Source: a virus. Taken from it: 64,000 nt of DNA. The DNA lies in the IMG/VR virus record IMGVR_UViG_3300035698_008372, positions 1 to 64,000 of that record; one strand, written 5' to 3'. The notes under the pieces are model-generated. The model saw only the letters and a list, made by a program, of their open reading frames with translations, ran no database searches and was not told where the DNA came from. A program made the position numbers and the translations under genes. This document shows, piece by piece, positions 50,484-60,701 of the stretch; positions within the stretch are counted from its first letter, which is position 1, and the number at the start of each line of letters is the position of its first letter.

Positions 50484-53018
50484 ATGGCTAAACAAAAACC
50501 AATCCAAGTCACATCCAAGGAACGCACGGACCTTTTAAAGAAAGAGATTGCCATAAATGACAGGTTGATTGATCAAGCCGAAGAAAAAGTAAAACAAGGT
50601 GTAATTCTCAAAGATACTGAAGAGAAAACATTATTACAGTTAAAAAATCAGAATAAGGAAAAAAAGAAACAACTACGAGCTTCCAAATCCCAGGTTGATA
50701 TTGCTAGTGACCTTTCAAAACGGATGCGGAATCTATCGGAATCTGGACAAGAGGTTGCACGAAATTCGTTAAATTGGTCGGCTACTTTAAAAACCATAAA
50801 ATTGACAACCGACAAAACTTCCGATTCGGCCGAACTGTTAAACGATTTGTCCAAACAACATGCCCAGCTGGGGCTAACCGTACTTGAAAATCAAGAAAAC
50901 CTAAATTCCAAAGAGCACGAATCGGTGGATTTATCATCGCATTTAAACGATTTGTATGCTGCTAGAAAACAAGTAAAGAATGATATCAGTCTGGATGATG
51001 AAAAAGCTAGAAAACAATATATAAATATAATCGACGCTGAAATCAAAACGGCCGTAGTCCTTGAAAAGCAGGCTAAAATGAAAGATTTGATTATTGATAA
51101 AACTGACGAATTAAATGGTAAAATCAGTGATATGCAAAAAAAATGGGATGATGTCAAAGCCAAAGTAGTGTCTATAGTTAAAAACCCAATCACGGCACTC
51201 AAGGTGGGAATTCTGGCTATTGGTGTTGGATTGGTGGCCATGGGTAAGAAAATGTTTGAATTTGGAAATGAGACTGGATTTTCTTATACACAATTATCCG
51301 AATTCGGACCAGCAGTGATGTTCGCTAAAGATGAAATGAATGCCCTGTTAACTGAAACTGGATCATTGAATGGTGTAACCTATGACACATTAATTGATAT
51401 GAAATTGTTGTCACTTCAATATGGAGTCTCCGCAGAATCTGCAGCAAAATTATCCACTCAAATAATGGCCGTATCTGGTTTAACCAGAGAGGCGGCGTTG
51501 GATAGTCTTAAAATGGTGGGTAGTCTGGCACGAGCCGAAGGTGTTGCTCCAGCGGCAGTGATGGAAGACATAGCCGAAAATTCGGAATTTTTTGCTAGTT
51601 TTGCAAAGGCTGGTGGTGATAACTTGACAATGGCCGCTATCGAAGCTAGAAAATTGGGTATTAATTTGGGGACAGTGTCAAAAATATCCGATGGGTTATT
51701 GGACTTCGAAAGCTCGATAGAAAAATCAATGGAAGCTTCAGTATTATTGGGTAGGAATATCAATTTGGATAGGGCCCGTGGCTTGGCAATTAACGGTAAT
51801 GTGGTTGAAATGCAGAGAGAAGTATTATCCCTAGTGGGGAGCCAATCACAATTTGAAAGCATGAATGTTATTCAACGCAGGGCACTCGCTGACGCGATAG
51901 GTGTTGGTGTGGATGAACTATCTAAAATGATAGTGAACCAAGAAAATCTTAATAAAAGAACTGATAAACAGATTGCGTCAGATGAAGCTCGTGCCGATAT
52001 GATTGAAAGTCTTAAAAAGGCTATAATGGCACTGAATGTGGCGATACAACCTTTTGTCACATCATTGGGTGAGAAAGTGATTCCATATTTGGAATGGATG
52101 GTTGAAAATTTGGGAACACTTGTTAAATGGACTGGGACATTTGTAGCTCTATGGGCCGCTAAAAAGTTAGCAACTGGTATATGGAATGCCGGTGCTGGAA
52201 TTTTAAGCATGATGAAAAATGTGAAAACATTGTCGGCCTTGGGACTGAGCAAGGGTATTACAGCGATTAAAAATATGGGTAGTGGTGGATTATCCAAAGA
52301 CAATGGTGGCCGATTGAGAGATGCTAAGGGCAGATTCGCAAAAGCACCAAAACCAAAAGGCAAGGGTGGACTTGGATTTGTAGAAAAAATGAACCCCAAG
52401 AAAATGTTGGCTGGAGCTGCAGCGATGTTAATAATATCCGCGGCATTATTTGTAACTGCTAAAGCATTGATAGAATTTAATAAAGTGGATTGGCCCAGCT
52501 TGGGTAAAGCCGCGTTAGCATTGGGTGGATTGGTACTGGCCGTTTTGGCATTGGGGGCTATAATGACTAGTGGAGTTGGAACTGTAGCTATATTGGCCGG
52601 AGCTGCCGCGATGGCAATAATGGCCGGAGGATTATTGGTATTGGGATTGGCCATCCAATCAATAGCAACTGGGTTCGCAATGTTGGAACCTACATTGGCA
52701 AAATTGGCACCAATGACCGCATCAATTTTAAGTCTGGGAGGAGCTCTTGGAGAATTAGGCTGGGGTATGACAAAACTGGCAGGCGGTGCATTATTACTTA
52801 CTCCATTCCTACCAGTGTTGGGCAAATTGACTGGACTCACCACAGGTGGAAATGTGAATGTGTCTGGAGACGGAAATATGGTATCACAATCGACTGACAT
52901 GAAAGAAACAAATGGATTATTAACTAAACTGGTGGATGTTAATTCTAGGTTACTACAACAGAATGAATTATTAATGGGTAAGCTTACAAATAAGGTTGCC
53001 GACTTGGGAGTAGCATAA
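50484..53018 (+). CDS. Tail tape measure protein
   Basis: An 844-residue protein. The N-terminal ~240 residues are a long coiled coil. The middle is helical, and two hydrophobic blocks near residues 240-255 and 645-760 (AALALGGLVLAVLALGAIM) could insert into membrane. A basic stretch lies near 610-640. Size, architecture and position before baseplate genes fit a tape measure that sets tail length. All Trp codons are TGG. A large minus-strand frame opposite is a shadow. The stop overlaps the next ATG. Confidence 0.85.
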   Translation: MAKQKPIQVTSKERTDLLKKEIAINDRLIDQAEEKVKQGVILKDTEEKTLLQLKNQNKEKKKQLRASKSQVDIASDLSKRMRNLSESGQEVARNSLNWSATLKTIKLTTDKTSDSAELLNDLSKQHAQLGLTVLENQENLNSKEHESVDLSSHLNDLYAARKQVKNDISLDDEKARKQYINIIDAEIKTAVVLEKQAKMKDLIIDKTDELNGKISDMQKKWDDVKAKVVSIVKNPITALKVGILAIGVGLVAMGKKMFEFGNETGFSYTQLSEFGPAVMFAKDEMNALLTETGSLNGVTYDTLIDMKLLSLQYGVSAESAAKLSTQIMAVSGLTREAALDSLKMVGSLARAEGVAPAAVMEDIAENSEFFASFAKAGGDNLTMAAIEARKLGINLGTVSKISDGLLDFESSIEKSMEASVLLGRNINLDRARGLAINGNVVEMQREVLSLVGSQSQFESMNVIQRRALADAIGVGVDELSKMIVNQENLNKRTDKQIASDEARADMIESLKKAIMALNVAIQPFVTSLGEKVIPYLEWMVENLGTLVKWTGTFVALWAAKKLATGIWNAGAGILSMMKNVKTLSALGLSKGITAIKNMGSGGLSKDNGGRLRDAKGRFAKAPKPKGKGGLGFVEKMNPKKMLAGAAAMLIISAALFVTAKALIEFNKVDWPSLGKAALALGGLVLAVLALGAIMTSGVGTVAILAGAAAMAIMAGGLLVLGLAIQSIATGFAMLEPTLAKLAPMTASILSLGGALGELGWGMTKLAGGALLLTPFLPVLGKLTGLTTGGNVNVSGDGNMVSQSTDMKETNGLLTKLVDVNSRLLQQNELLMGKLTNKVADLGVA

Positions 53019-55891
53019 TGGGTATATTAGATTTAACAAGTGACCTATCAAAAAATGCGGGGATTAATTTGAGTGTCCACGGTGAAAGGCATGGGGGGAC
53101 TGAACCCGGTGGTTTGCCAGTACACCCCGATGGACATTCTATATTGGATAACTCGGCCGGCGACAATTTAAGTGAGCACGGTGGCCGTCATGGTGGCACT
53201 TCAAATGAAACACCATCACGACCATCGCATTCCCCTAATCATTCTTCATTGGACAATGGGGTTGGCAATTCAAGTAATGCACAAACATTTGATGATGGGC
53301 ATGGATATACTGTTACTGGAAATAAATATTGGACAAGACCAAATGCCAGTGCATTGGCACAGATGTTAGAATCGGTGGGTGGTACATATACTCCTACTGG
53401 AGAAGGTGTACAAACTGGACCAGTAAATTATTTTAGTGGTATAAGTGGTGAGTGGGGTGCCGGAACGTCACCTCTTGGATTCACATTTGGATTCACTGAT
53501 AAGAATTCGTCTGAGTTGACACGCGGTACTGAACAGGTAATAACATTGCCAACATCCTATCCCAAAACAAGATCAGTATTCAATCACTACACTATTCCAG
53601 CCTTTGAGAGCTCTATTTATTACGACGCTGATACAGATATGGCCGCTCCATCACACAATCCAGGTACTATCATCACACGGCAAATGGGTAGAACTACTCC
53701 ACCTCCAGGATTATCGGCAACACACGCGGCTATTAACACATCATTTCCAGAGGGCCAACCTACATTTCATATTTCAAAACAACATGGCTTTACTGGGGAA
53801 TATGGGGTGCAAGATAGAGAATCTGGAACATACATATTAAATACTCCAGAAACTGTTCCGTCCGCCCCATTATTATTTGCAGGACTTTTTGGATTAAATA
53901 AGGGGAGTAGGTTTTCAGACTTGGCAGACCCCGCACAATTGAAATACCCATCTGCTGATATATTTGGAACATCGTATTCAGAAATGACTTCATTGGGCTC
54001 CAATATAACAATTCCTGAGACATCATTGGATAAATTTCAACAATATACTGGAGAGGACACGTTTACTAATTATTTTGCAAGAAGATCACGATATGACAAA
54101 ACTACATTTGACACCCTATCCATAGGGAATTATTCATCAGAATTTCAACTTGGTAAGGCCAAAGAAAATTCGCCAGAGTTTGATAACGAGGGGTTCAAAA
54201 AATCGCTGGCGTATGCTGGAAAAAATAGAGAAGGGGATGGCCAACTTGGATGGGAAACTTCAATCTCCACAATTACAAAGGGACCCAAATCCAATCTGGC
54301 CAAATTGCACAAAGATGGTACGGATAATGTGGATAGTCTTGAAGATTATTATGGTCGGGGATTCAAAAAGGATAACAACCTTGCATATAGAAATGACAAT
54401 GTGATTGGATTCGATCAACCCTATTTCCTTAAAGAAATTGGGGATAGATGGGGAATAGATGCCATGGGCGATACCGATATCGGTGTTGTTAGGGGTGGTT
54501 TGAACACCGCTATAGCAAGAACTATTGCCGATGAAATAAGAATTGCAAAATTTATTCTTACTCCAAAGGGAATTGTGTTTGCATTAAAACAGGCTGTATT
54601 TCAGAGATTTAATACGAGAGCCGAAACTAGATTGTGGAATCCGATTTCACTATTTACTTCAGTGATTCCGGCTATACATGGCCAACGGCATGTGGATCAA
54701 ACTAGACCACAATTTGCACCAACCGCTCCAGCGGATATTTTAAAAGACCCCGCAAAATGATTTAAACAAAAAGCGGAAGGTGTGTTGAATACAGGACCCG
54801 CCCAAGATTCTGGTATTGATACGGCTAAAACGTCATTGGAACATTATTTTGCAAAAGAGAGGGCTATATTGGATTATGAAGTTAATCCTTTGGCGGCCGA
54901 AATTGATAAATTTCTAGGTATTCCAAGTGAAATGAGCCGTGAAATTGATAGGGTTCGCCAAATATCCACTGGTGAAAAGAGCAAGACTCAGTTCGGCCCT
55001 TTTGCTGGAAATTGGAAAGGGGACCCACTCAATCAAGTTGTTGCAGATGTTGGTGACCCTGGAGCACATGGGGAACTTAAAGAAATTGAAAATCTGGGGT
55101 ATATCAAATCAAATCTGGGTGATAACAATATAGTAACTTCAAACTTGGACAGGGTCAACGCATTGCCTTATGGACTTGTTGGTGGTTTGGAACCCGGATC
55201 AGAGGGCACCAATGGATTGGGGAAAGTTACGGATTTCATTCCATTTAAATTCAAAGATGCTGTTAATAATAAATGAATTATTTTCAGAGCTATATTGTCA
55301 GGGATATCCGATAGTGTATCTCCAGAATGGTCAGAAGAGCGGTATATTGGCCGACCAGATAAGGTTTATACATATACTGGAGTGGATAGGGAAATTAGCT
55401 TCAATTTTAATATATATCCAAAGACAAAACAGGAACTGCCTATCTTGTGGGAAAAAATGAATTATTTAGTTGGGATGTGTTATCCTAGCTGGAAAACATT
55501 CACTAATACTAATTCACAACGTATGATATCACCATTTGCCGAATTAACAATAGGCAATTTATGGAAGAATGCTCCTGGATTTCTAACTAGTTTGTCTATT
55601 ACAGTGGAAGATAATACCACATGGGAAATGGATGAGCATTTTCAATTGCCCAAGCATTTGAGTGTTAGTGTTGGGTATAAATACATTGGGAAATATAATC
55701 CCGATCAACTTGGCAAACATTATGAATTGGATTGGTTGGATTTACAACACCAAAAAGATAATATCAATGGAGACCCAGATAAAGGAATTGCTCCAAAAGC
55801 AGCATTCGGTGGTTATCCTGATAGAAATACGGATGCATTGGATTTGAGGGGTTTATTTGATGCTCTAGGTCAAGCTGGTAATGGCGATTAA
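53018..55891 (+). CDS. Baseplate tail-tube junction protein (gp48/gp54-like) with His/Gly-rich N-terminus
   Basis: A 957-residue protein formed by reading TGA 54758 (DPAKWFKQKAEG) and 55274 (NNKWIIFRAILSG) as Trp. The N-terminal ~90 residues carry two related His/Gly units (VHGERHGGT, EHGGRHGGT). The C-terminal ~210 residues (YTYTGVDREISFNFNIYPKT, PFAELTIGNLWKNAPGFL) resemble baseplate gp48/gp54-type domains, which start the tail tube. The long middle is unknown. It lies before the gp53-like gene in the expected block. Confidence 0.7.
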
Positions 55892-55907
55892 TTGGGAGAA
55901 TTAAAAA

Positions 55908-56207
55908 ATGGGTAGATATTCATATACAGGTATAAAAAATAGTAGTACTGGGGCCCGAGCGTTCAAGACTACATTATACCCAAAAATAGATATATTAGAT
56001 AGTGACATTTTTACAATTTCAAAAAAGGGTGATCGTCTTGATATGTTGGCATATAAATATTATGGTGACACATCGTTATGGTGGATTATAGCACTTGCAA
56101 ATGATATTGATGACGCAACATTTGTTTTGAAATCGTCCATTGAATTGAGAATACCCACAGATACCAGTAAAATAATATCCGATATGGAAAGTCTAAATAA
56201 AGAGTAA
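55908..56207 (+). CDS. Baseplate wedge protein (gp53-like, LysM-like)
   Basis: A 99-residue protein. GDRLDMLAYKYYGDTSLWWI and ALANDIDDA form a LysM-like motif typical of gp53-type baseplate proteins that bridge wedges. GGGAG precedes the start. It has only TGG for Trp. Confidence 0.8.
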   Translation: MGRYSYTGIKNSSTGARAFKTTLYPKIDILDSDIFTISKKGDRLDMLAYKYYGDTSLWWIIALANDIDDATFVLKSSIELRIPTDTSKIISDMESLNKE

Positions 56208-56212
56208 TAATA

Positions 56213-58759
56213 ATGATTAATTTACAACCAATACACGAGAAAATTCGTCGGGAATTGCATAAGAGGGAAAAACTCTTAAACAGGGATGGCATCCTATTTG
56301 AAGGTCCCCAAACCGATGGTACTGGTAAAAAGAAAGCTGACGCCAACAACATTTTTGCCAAATCTACTTGGATCAGAATGATGTCTCCCGGTTTAAAATA
56401 TGACAAAGAATTGTCTCCAGAGGAAAATAAAAAGCTGGGTAACACCAAGGATGTTGTTTCTATAGGCGGTGGATTATTAAAAGAAGATGGCTCCATGTAT
56501 TTTGGATATGATGATATGTATAATTCTCCTAGAAATACTGGAGAAAATTCCTATAGACCTGTTCCAGGAATAAAAAATATTAGTGTTGAATATAAGGATG
56601 CGATGGTGGCATTAAGGCGTGCCACCATAACTTGAAAAGTATGGTCTTTTGAGGACTTGGAAAAGCTTCAATCATTTTTTATGAAATCCGGCAAATCGGT
56701 TATTTTGGAATGGGGGTATTCTTATGAGAAAAATGATATCAATTTGATGGATATTAAAGACTTGAATTATAAAACTATATATAAGCGATTTATTGAAAAG
56801 GCGTTCAATTCTGGAGGAACTTATGATGGAATGATGGGCGTTATTACAACTTGGGAATGGTCTGTTGCCGATGACGGGTCTATAGATTGCACCACTAATA
56901 TATCCAGTATGGGTCTGGATATATTAAAACAGCAAACTACTCCAGTCGACGATATTAACATATCCCAAACCACAAAATCTTCAGCGTCAAGTACCGAAGA
57001 TCAGAAACAAACAGTCCCCACAATGACATTTAATAAATTTTTGGAAGATATTCATGATAAATTAACTTTTCAAATAGCCGACGCATCCCAATCAGGCAAT
57101 CCAATATCAAATGTGGCTTTTCTGGATGGCAAATTGTATATGTCATGGGGATGAATTGAAGATAATATATTAAGTAGGTATTTGGGCAAAGTTAATGGTA
57201 AGGGTGAAATTTTAAATTCTATAAGAAGTATTGAACCAGTTTTGGATGATGCCGGCAATCATCTTGGGTTGAATCAAATTAAAGATTTGGAATCAAAATA
57301 TAGCGGATTGGAATTAGCCAAAGTGCAAAAAATAAAAAGTGGATTAAATAACGAAAACGGACCACCCGCATATATTTCAAGTGAAATGTCAAATCACACA
57401 TCATTGTTATCTCCAAATTATAGCTTTTTTATATTACCTGGGCAATTTAAAAAAACTGATAGGGATTTATTTGATTCAAATGCACGACCTGTTCATCCAA
57501 TATTGGTAGCATTTGATAAGGAAAAATCGAAATTTTCCAAATTCGAATCCCGCAAAGGTGTGGGATCACAGAGTAGTAATGTTACATACGGGTACATGAG
57601 AAATATAGTATTTAATTGGAACTATTTGGTGGAAAATGTATGGAAGGATTCCGATAATATAAAAACTGCTATGGATAGGTTGTTTCAACACATGAATGAA
57701 AATGTGGGAATCTGAGATTTAAAAATCATAGCTTCTCCAGATAACCCATCCCAGTTGAAAATAGTTGATATGAATACTGTGAAATATAATATTTCGGATT
57801 TGCTTAAAAAGGATAATAGTAGTAAATTATCGTCGGATTGGAATGATGCCCTTGGCCTGTTATTTAAATTCAATACATTGTCCAAAGATAGTATAGTATC
57901 TGGTCACAGTTTAACGTGTAAAATTCCAGACGCAATGGCCATGGCGACGATGTACTCAAATTCCACAACTACTATATCTCCGGCCACCGCAGGCGGATCA
58001 AAGGCTATCGCGATAGGGTCGTCTGATAATGATGTAAAAGATGGAATAATGGATAATATTTCACCGGGATATATATGGGATAAATTCGGGAATTCTACGG
58101 GAATGACCAATGACGATATCAATTTAACCGGTGGGTTTACAATAGATGTAACGCCCCAATCTGATTCATCTCAAGGAATTACAACGAATACTCCGGCAGA
58201 AATAAAATCCGCTACCATATCTTCAATGAAATTTAATGCCGATCAATATTTGGCATTTAAAGATGGGGATATTGGAACCGATGGGACAATATATAATACA
58301 TACGGGGATTCGATTGGAAAAATGAGGAATCCAAAAACTTTATTTTATCTGGATATTATGAAATATCTAATAGGTCATGACCCCAAATATTCCACAATGT
58401 ACAATCAGGCTCCCCTAATTCCGATTGAAATTTCATTGACAATGGATGGTATTTCTGGGATATTTCCCGGTAATTGTTTTCAAAATGATTACATGCCCAA
58501 ACAGTACAATGAAATTTCAGTATTCCAAGTATTTACATCAACTCAAGAATTGGATAGTTCTGGGTGAAAAACCACCATAGGCGGGAAGCTTAGAGTGGAC
58601 ATGTCAAAACTCGCCCCAGATTATGTGGAAGCTTCTATAAAAGAAATGGAACAAAAAATACAAGATGATCTGGCACTGGCCGAAAAACAAGAAAAGGTCC
58701 GACTGGCCGAAGCTGAACGAGAGTTCATTGAAGGTCAAAATAATGCAGGTAATTTATAA
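56213..58759 (+). CDS. Baseplate hub-like structural protein
   Basis: An 848-residue protein with four TGA codons read as Trp: 56633 (RATITWKVWSFEDL), 57152 (MSWGWIEDNILS), 57713 (NVGIWDLKIIAS) and 58565 (LDSSGWKTTIGG). This is the highest count of any non-intein gene here. The RPVPGIKNISVEYKDAMVAL region, then GKSVILEWGYSYE, is a motif I associate with T4-like baseplate or hub proteins. The C-terminus is a coiled coil. Exact T4 equivalent not assigned. It overlaps the next gene by one base. Confidence 0.7.
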
Positions 58760-59343
58760 TGAAAACTATTAATGAAATAAAAGAAAAATTGAATATGAAA
58801 TTGACAGGGTTCACCACATCAACCAATGAATTTACTTATGAAAATGGTACATGGGTCAGACCCGATATTTCATATTCCATATACTACACTAAGGATAAGG
58901 AAGAGCACTACATTTCAGAAACGGTTATTCCTGAGAAAATGATTAGGGTTAAGGGGAGCTCCGCATTTGCACAATATAGTGAGTCCAAAAATGGAAATAT
59001 GGAATCCACTAAATTCGTAAATTCGTATATGCCAAAAGTTAAAAAACCCGATATTAAGAGGGGGTACATGATTAGATACTTTGTGCAACCAAAAAACCAA
59101 CCTCACGTGGATTTAACCGAAATCAATAAATCTGGGTTCAATGGTGATTTAACCTACTATAAGAAACGCAAAATAAATTGGAAAATTGTTGGTGCAAAGA
59201 ACACTGTAATAGGGGAAAATAAACGAGCTCTAAAATACCTGAATAAACAATATCCAGATACATTTATCAGTATGGGCCCACTAGAATTTTGACAGGGGAC
59301 TTCAAGTAAAAAGGAAGAAATCGAAAAAAAACTGGGGCTTTAG
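58759..59343 (+). CDS. Tail-region protein, unknown function
   Basis: A 194-residue protein with a beta-rich basic domain (KMIRVKGSSAFAQYSESKNG, KKPDIKRGYMIRYFVQPKNQ). TGA 59290 is read as Trp (LEFWQGTSSKKEE). I recall similar proteins in the tail modules of T4-like phages, without known function. It may be a baseplate structural protein. Confidence 0.65.
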
Positions 59344-59355
59344 GAAATACGCTGA

Positions 59356-59363
59356 TACTTATA
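59356..59363 (+). promoter_or_regulatory. Late-promoter-like TACTTATA
   Basis: GATACTTATAATAAAGG lies 15 bases before ATG 59379, one mismatch from the TATTTATA core. It gives the polymerase gene possible late expression. Confidence 0.5.
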
Positions 59364-59378
59364 ATAAAGGTTGCGTAA

Positions 59379-60668
59379 ATGGTTATAGAAACAATATCAC
59401 AATTAGAATATTTTATGGCACAATGGGGTTCCCATGAGTGGATCGTCGTGCCTATATTATCCGATACAAAACAACACCCTTTGCAGAATCAACTATGTAC
59501 TTTGTATATTAAAATAGTTGGTGACAACGAGGACGCTATCCTGGCGTTCGATCATACGGAATCATTGAACCTCCCCTATGAGGCTTTGGCCACATTGGAA
59601 ACTGGTCAGCGTAAATATGTATATGATAAAAAGGAATTGAACCACATCTATAAATTCGAGAATGTGGTGGATGTCAATGTGGCATATTATTTGACTACTA
59701 ACAAACCTTTGCTTGTGGATAAAATTACCACTCCAGCACATCAGTTTTTTCACGTAAGGCATTACAGAAAATCCAATCTCAATTCAATAATCCCAATCCT
59801 GAAGCACTTGGAATATTGCCGGAAATTGGCGGCCGAGCTGGAGCTGTGGACATTCATCCCAATCAATGAATTGTATAATGATGAATACATAGAAAATATG
59901 GGGTACATAGAAACCGCGGGGCTCAGGACTACGGATAGCATGGCATACTCAAATTACAATATGTTTACCAGTACAGGTCGACCATCCAATGCTTGGGGTG
60001 GTACTAATTATGCGGCACTAAATAAGTCTGATGAGACTAGAAAAAAATATGTTAGTAGGCATGGTAAAAATGGATATTTGATTGAATTCGACTTCAGCGG
60101 GAATCACTTGTATATTATTGCCGATTTGATAGGGTTTAAATTTCCAGAATCACCCCACGCGTATTTGGGTAAAATATACTATGGCGCCACCGACCTAACC
60201 CCAGAGCAATATAAAGAGGGCAAGGGTATCACATTTCAATTATTGTATGGTGGAATTGACAAAGAGTTCGAAAAAATCGACTTTTTTAAACAAGTTAATA
60301 TGTATATATGGAAGCTGTGGGCAGAGTACAAGATGGGCAATGTAGTGTCACCTGTGAGCGGAAAAACGATATATAAGAATAATCTAAAAAACATGAATCC
60401 GCAAAAGTTATTCAATTATATGTTACAATTGTTGGAGTTCGAAGATGTTCACAAATACTTGAATCAAATTAAAATTTTGTTGGATAGATCGAAAACTAGG
60501 ATTATACTTTACACTTATGATTCACTACTTTTCGATTTTAATGCGACTGACGGTAAGGAATTACTGATTGACATTAAAAATGTGCTGGAAAGCTACGGGA
60601 AATTGGTTACGACAGATATGGGTGTAAATTATTTTGAAATGAAAAACATAGATAATTATTTTGTGTAA
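59379..60668 (+). CDS. DNA polymerase family A palm-domain protein in the baseplate block
   Basis: A 429-residue protein. Motif A is LIEFDFSGNHLYIIAD with Asp 238, preceded by STGRPSNAWGGTNYAALNK; this TGRPSN and ALNK context is typical of phage Pol A. The motif B region is KGITFQLLYGGI near 282-293, and motif C is YTYDSLLFDF with Asp 381. The N-terminal ~190 residues resemble a degenerate 3'-5' exonuclease domain without obvious catalytic Asp/Glu. Both palm Asp residues are present, so polymerase activity is plausible. Its place among baseplate genes is odd. Confidence 0.8.
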   Translation: MVIETISQLEYFMAQWGSHEWIVVPILSDTKQHPLQNQLCTLYIKIVGDNEDAILAFDHTESLNLPYEALATLETGQRKYVYDKKELNHIYKFENVVDVNVAYYLTTNKPLLVDKITTPAHQFFHVRHYRKSNLNSIIPILKHLEYCRKLAAELELWTFIPINELYNDEYIENMGYIETAGLRTTDSMAYSNYNMFTSTGRPSNAWGGTNYAALNKSDETRKKYVSRHGKNGYLIEFDFSGNHLYIIADLIGFKFPESPHAYLGKIYYGATDLTPEQYKEGKGITFQLLYGGIDKEFEKIDFFKQVNMYIWKLWAEYKMGNVVSPVSGKTIYKNNLKNMNPQKLFNYMLQLLEFEDVHKYLNQIKILLDRSKTRIILYTYDSLLFDFNATDGKELLIDIKNVLESYGKLVTTDMGVNYFEMKNIDNYFV

Positions 60669-60676
60669 TATTTATA
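60669..60676 (+). promoter_or_regulatory. T4-type late promoter TATTTATA
   Basis: TAATATTTATAGACGAAC overlaps the polymerase stop and lies 26 bases before ATG 60702. Confidence 0.8.
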
Positions 60677-60701
60677 GACGAACAAAAATGGAGAAAATAT
60701 A

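Noticed and set aside
51872-52900. 342-residue minus-strand frame
   Set aside because: It lies entirely opposite the tape measure gene, is Ala/Pro/Asn-rich in a way expected from reversed hydrophobic codons, and has no promoter or ribosome binding site.
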